Source of the DNA: Embleya sp040629175
Lineage (GTDB): Bacteria; Actinomycetota; Actinomycetes; Streptomycetales; Streptomycetaceae
Direction: 5' to 3'
Length of the DNA stretch: 64,000 nt
Assembly (NCBI RefSeq): GCF_040629175.1
Contig: NZ_JBEXUX010000001.1
Location: 310,001-374,000, forward strand
Both the position numbers and the translations under genes were made by a program. Shown here in pieces: positions 61,439 through 64,000 of the stretch (position 1 is its first letter; every line of letters begins with the position of its first letter). Under the pieces are notes generated by a model. The model worked only from the letters and a program-made list of their open reading frames with translations. It had not been told where the DNA came from and ran no database searches.

Positions 61439-62947
61439 TCAGATCCGGTTGTCCGCCACGTCCTGCGCGACCTGGAGCAGCGAGCGCACGGCCACGCCGG
61501 TGCCGCCCTTGGACCGGTAGCCGCCGGCCTCGCCCTCGTGGAACGCCGGACCGGCGATGTCCAGGTGCGCCCAGCTCACGCCGTCGGCCACGAACTCCTG
61601 GAGGAAGATGCCGGCGATCAGGCCGCCACCCATCCGCGAGCTGCCCATGTTCTTCAGGTCCGCGATCGGCGAGTCCATCTGCTTGCGCATGTCCGCCGGC
61701 AGCGGCATCGGCCAGGACTGCTCGCCCGCACGCGTCGCGGCGTCGTGCACCGCGTCGCGGAAGGTGTCGTCGTTGGCCATGATCCCGTACATGTCGTTGC
61801 CCAGGGCGACCATCATCGCGCCGGTCAGCGTCGCGACGTCGATCAGCATCTGCGGCGATTCCTCGCACGCCCGGGTGATCGCGTCGGCCAGGACCAGCCG
61901 GCCCTCGGCGTCGGTGTTGAGCACCTCGACCGTGCGACCCCCGTACATCCGCAACACGTCGCCGGGACGGATCGCGGTGCCCGAGGGCATGTTCTCGGCC
62001 AGCGCGAGCCAGCCGGTCACGTTGACCTCCAGGCCCAGCCGCGCCACGGCGGTGACCGCGCCCAGGACGGCCGCCGCGCCGCCCATGTCCATCTTCATCG
62101 TCTCGTTGGAACCGGCCGGCTTGAGCGAGATGCCGCCCGAGTCGTAGGTGATGCCCTTGCCCACCAGCGCGATGGTGCGCTTGGCCTTGGGGTGCGTGTA
62201 GCCCAGCCGGACCAGCCGCGGCTTGTTGGCCGAGCCCTGACCGACGCCCAGGATGCCGCCGAAGCCGCCCTTGGCGAGCGCCTTGTCGTCGAGCACCTCG
62301 ACCTTGAAGCCCGCGTTCTTGCCGGTGTCCACCGCGATCGCGGCGAAGTCCTTCGGGGTCAGGTCGTTCGGCGGGGTGTTGACCAGGTCGCGGGCGTGGT
62401 TCACGCTCTGCGCGGCGATCTCGGCGCGCTCCACGGCGGCCTTGGCGGCCTTGTCGCGGCCCTTGATGCCGAGCAGCACCACGTCCTTGACCGCGTCCTT
62501 GCGACCCTCGCGCGACTTCTCCCGGTAGGTCTCGAACGAGTACGCGCCGAGCAGTACGCCCTCCCCGAACGCACCCACCGCCTCCGCACCGGCCAGGGGC
62601 AGGGCCACGCCCGCCTTCTTGACGCCCGCGAGCGCCCGGGCCACGGTGCCGCCGGCGCGCCGCAGCGTCTCGTGCGTGAAGCCGTCGGCGGGCTGCTCGC
62701 CGAGGCCGATCACCAGCACGAGCGGGGCCTTGGCCGCGCCGAAGGTCGGGACGCGGTGTAGTTCGCCCTCGGCGCCCGTGGCGTCGAGGGCGGACAGGGT
62801 GTCGGTGAGTCGGCCGTCGAACGCGGCGGCGATGCTTTCGCTGCCGGCGGCGAGAACGGCGCCGTCCTCGCCCTTGACGGAGCCGATCACGAGCACGTCG
62901 GCGCGCAGGGAAAGGGCCGCGGTGGAGCCGATACTCAGTGTGGTCAC
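61439..62947 (-). CDS. pepA: Leucyl aminopeptidase (M17)
   Basis: The 502-residue exopeptidase uses two metal ions to remove N-terminal residues. VGKGITYDSGGISLKP and MKMDMGGAAAVLGA hold metal ligands and the catalytic lysine, and NTDAEGRLVLADA is the M17 signature. GTG 62947 was chosen because AGGA lies about seven bases upstream; an in-frame ATG at 62965 is an alternative. The 157 bases between cobS and pepA hold no gene. Confidence 0.93.
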   Translation of the reverse strand: MTTLSIGSTAALSLRADVLVIGSVKGEDGAVLAAGSESIAAAFDGRLTDTLSALDATGAEGELHRVPTFGAAKAPLVLVIGLGEQPADGFTHETLRRAGGTVARALAGVKKAGVALPLAGAEAVGAFGEGVLLGAYSFETYREKSREGRKDAVKDVVLLGIKGRDKAAKAAVERAEIAAQSVNHARDLVNTPPNDLTPKDFAAIAVDTGKNAGFKVEVLDDKALAKGGFGGILGVGQGSANKPRLVRLGYTHPKAKRTIALVGKGITYDSGGISLKPAGSNETMKMDMGGAAAVLGAVTAVARLGLEVNVTGWLALAENMPSGTAIRPGDVLRMYGGRTVEVLNTDAEGRLVLADAITRACEESPQMLIDVATLTGAMMVALGNDMYGIMANDDTFRDAVHDAATRAGEQSWPMPLPADMRKQMDSPIADLKNMGSSRMGGGLIAGIFLQEFVADGVSWAHLDIAGPAFHEGEAGGYRSKGGTGVAVRSLLQVAQDVADNRI

Positions 62948-63104
62948 GAGTGTCCTGTCTCTCATCTCTCGAGGATGTTGAGTGCCCACACGATCGGTGG
63001 GGCACCGACGCGGCGATCCTTGCTGAGGATGCCTCGTCGAGCGATAACGAGCCGTATGGAAGATACGTTCGCGTTCAGCATTTCACGCCTTCCCGGCAAA
63101 CATC

Positions 63105-63887
63105 TCAGCCAGTGGACAGGACCAGCAACGCGACGCATCCGGAGATCTCCACGACGGCGCCCAGCACGTCGCCGGTGATCCCGCCGAATCGGCGGGTGGT
63201 GTGCCGCAACAGCAGGGCGCCGGCGGCCAGTCCGGCACCGACCGCAGCCGCCGCGCGCAGTGCTTCGGCGGGGCCCTGGAGCACGCCGTACAGCCCGGCG
63301 GCGGCGAGCAGGACCAGCGACCAGGCCAGGAGCACCGCGCGCCCGACGGTGCCGGCGACCATCGCGCCGAGTCCGTCGGGTCGGGCCGAGGGCACCCCCG
63401 GTCCGCAGGCAACCGACAGCGCGGCGCGGCCGGTCACCGCGGCCAGCACCAGACCCGCCGCGGCCGGCCCCGAGCCGTGCTGCTGGAGCCGGACCAGCGC
63501 GCCGACCTGGAGCAACACCAGGAACAACAGGCTGAGTACACCGAACGGGCCGATGTCGGACGCCTTCATGATCCGCAACGCGTCCGGTGCGGGCTTGGCC
63601 GAACCGAGGCCGTCGGCGGTGTCGGCCAGGCCGTCCAGGTGCAGCCCGCGGGTGAGCAGCGCCAGGGTGCCGATCGCGAGTGTCGCGGCGGTGAACGCGC
63701 CGGTGCCGGCCCGGGCGGCGAGCGCCAGCACGCCGGCCGCCAGACCGCCCAGGACCAGGCCGACCAGCGGCGCGCAGGCCATCGCCCGGCCGGCCACCGG
63801 GCGGTCCACCCGATCGACCCGGACCGGGATCACCGACAGGATGCCGAACGCCAGGCGCAGGCCGGCCGAGGTGGTACCCGAACTCAC
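63105..63887 (-). CDS. cobS: Adenosylcobinamide-GDP ribazoletransferase
   Basis: The 260-residue polytopic membrane enzyme joins adenosylcobinamide-GDP and alpha-ribazole in the last part of cobalamin synthesis. HLDGLADTADGLGS is the family signature, with KASDIGPFGVL after it and GGITGDVLGA near the C-terminus. Its GTG overlaps the cobT stop by four bases (GTGA), so translation is coupled to cobT. Confidence 0.93.
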   Translation of the reverse strand: MSSGTTSAGLRLAFGILSVIPVRVDRVDRPVAGRAMACAPLVGLVLGGLAAGVLALAARAGTGAFTAATLAIGTLALLTRGLHLDGLADTADGLGSAKPAPDALRIMKASDIGPFGVLSLLFLVLLQVGALVRLQQHGSGPAAAGLVLAAVTGRAALSVACGPGVPSARPDGLGAMVAGTVGRAVLLAWSLVLLAAAGLYGVLQGPAEALRAAAAVGAGLAAGALLLRHTTRRFGGITGDVLGAVVEISGCVALLVLSTG

Positions 63888-64000
63888 GGGGCGGGGTGCA
63901 CCCGGGCCACCAGGTCGACCGCGGCACGCAGCACCGGCAGCGCGAGCAGCGCGCCGATCGCCTCCCCGCCCTTGACCTTGTAGTCCAGTACGGGTTCCAG
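63884..64000 (-). CDS. cobT: Nicotinate-nucleotide-dimethylbenzimidazole phosphoribosyltransferase, C-terminus (cut by window edge)
   Basis: Only the last 38 residues are present, read from the right edge: LEPVLDYKVKGGEAIGALLA followed by LPVLRAAVDLVARVHPAP and a stop. GGEAIGALLALP fits the C-terminal CobT motif that ends in a glutamate-containing loop, and adjacency to cobS supports it. In some streptomycetes this end belongs to a CobU-CobT fusion, which cannot be judged here. Confidence 0.8.
   Translation of the reverse strand: MEPVLDYKVKGGEAIGALLALPVLRAAVDLVARVHPAP

Noticed and set aside
62948..63104. Searched for a cobalamin riboswitch near the cob genes
   Set aside because: The stretch lies downstream of cobS and upstream of pepA, is only 157 bases and shows no B12-box-like sequence.

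Overview
The window is high-GC actinomycete chromosome, almost certainly from a streptomycete or close relative. Start codons are often GTG, spacers are short, many promoters have TANNNT -10 boxes, and the gene content is typical of Streptomycetaceae: the osaC/osaA/osaB osmoadaptation cluster, ftsK-rimO-pgsA-cinA-clgR, and the glnA/glnE/lipA/lipB/sucB/pepA/cobST neighbourhood. No rRNA, tRNA, CRISPR array, IS element or replication origin was seen. Long open frames antisense to real genes are GC-codon shadows and were left out.

Block 1 (1-24.6 kb) is the osa-ftsK-clgR-lhr neighbourhood. It holds osaC (cut by the left edge), divergent osaA (hybrid histidine kinase with ten HAMP-type repeats) and osaB. 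Next come ftsK, a RodZ-like membrane HTH protein, rimO, pgsA, cinA, clgR and dps. On the minus strand follow an SDR dehydrogenase, a small proline-rich lipoprotein gene coupled to nei, and lhr. A DUF3046 gene closes the block; in other actinobacteria it normally sits beside recA-recX, which are absent here.

Block 2 (24.7-39 kb) carries an AI-2E family membrane protein, an M50 site-2 protease homologue, panB, an MFS exporter with its TetR regulator, an exonuclease/endonuclease/phosphatase family protein, nadE, glnA2, a second TetR and glnE. Block 3 (39-47.4 kb) is more accessory: a PAP2 phosphatase, a second DHA2 exporter behind three CsoR-like operators, a VOC protein, an AraC regulator, an FAD oxidoreductase, an XRE/TPR regulator and a membrane-anchored cellulose-binding module.

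Block 4 (47.4-52.9 kb) is lipB-lipA, a small hypothetical gene, a DUF4191 protein, an RDD protein and glnA with a canonical GlnR double box. Block 5 (52.9-56.5 kb) is an insertion-like accessory stretch. It contains a frameshifted fragment resembling the N-terminus of ScoMcrA-like endonucleases, a divergent XRE regulator/Cys-rich protein pair of unknown function, and a small membrane protein. Block 6 (56.5-64 kb) is a TIGR01777 epimerase, sucB, lpd, a small conserved protein, pepA, cobS and cobT (cut by the right edge).

Functionally, the nitrogen set shows two linked layers of control: GlnR at the glnA promoter, and GlnE acting on GlnA, which keeps Tyr397. lipB/lipA make the lipoyl groups carried by the two lipoyl domains of SucB, which Lpd re-oxidises. 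The osa genes form an osmotic-stress sensor and output pair. The two neighbourhoods (osa-lhr and panB-cobT) are distant in model streptomycetes, so the join near 24.6-26.8 kb looks like a rearrangement point. The lipB-glnA block also appears inverted relative to the Mycobacterium tuberculosis order.
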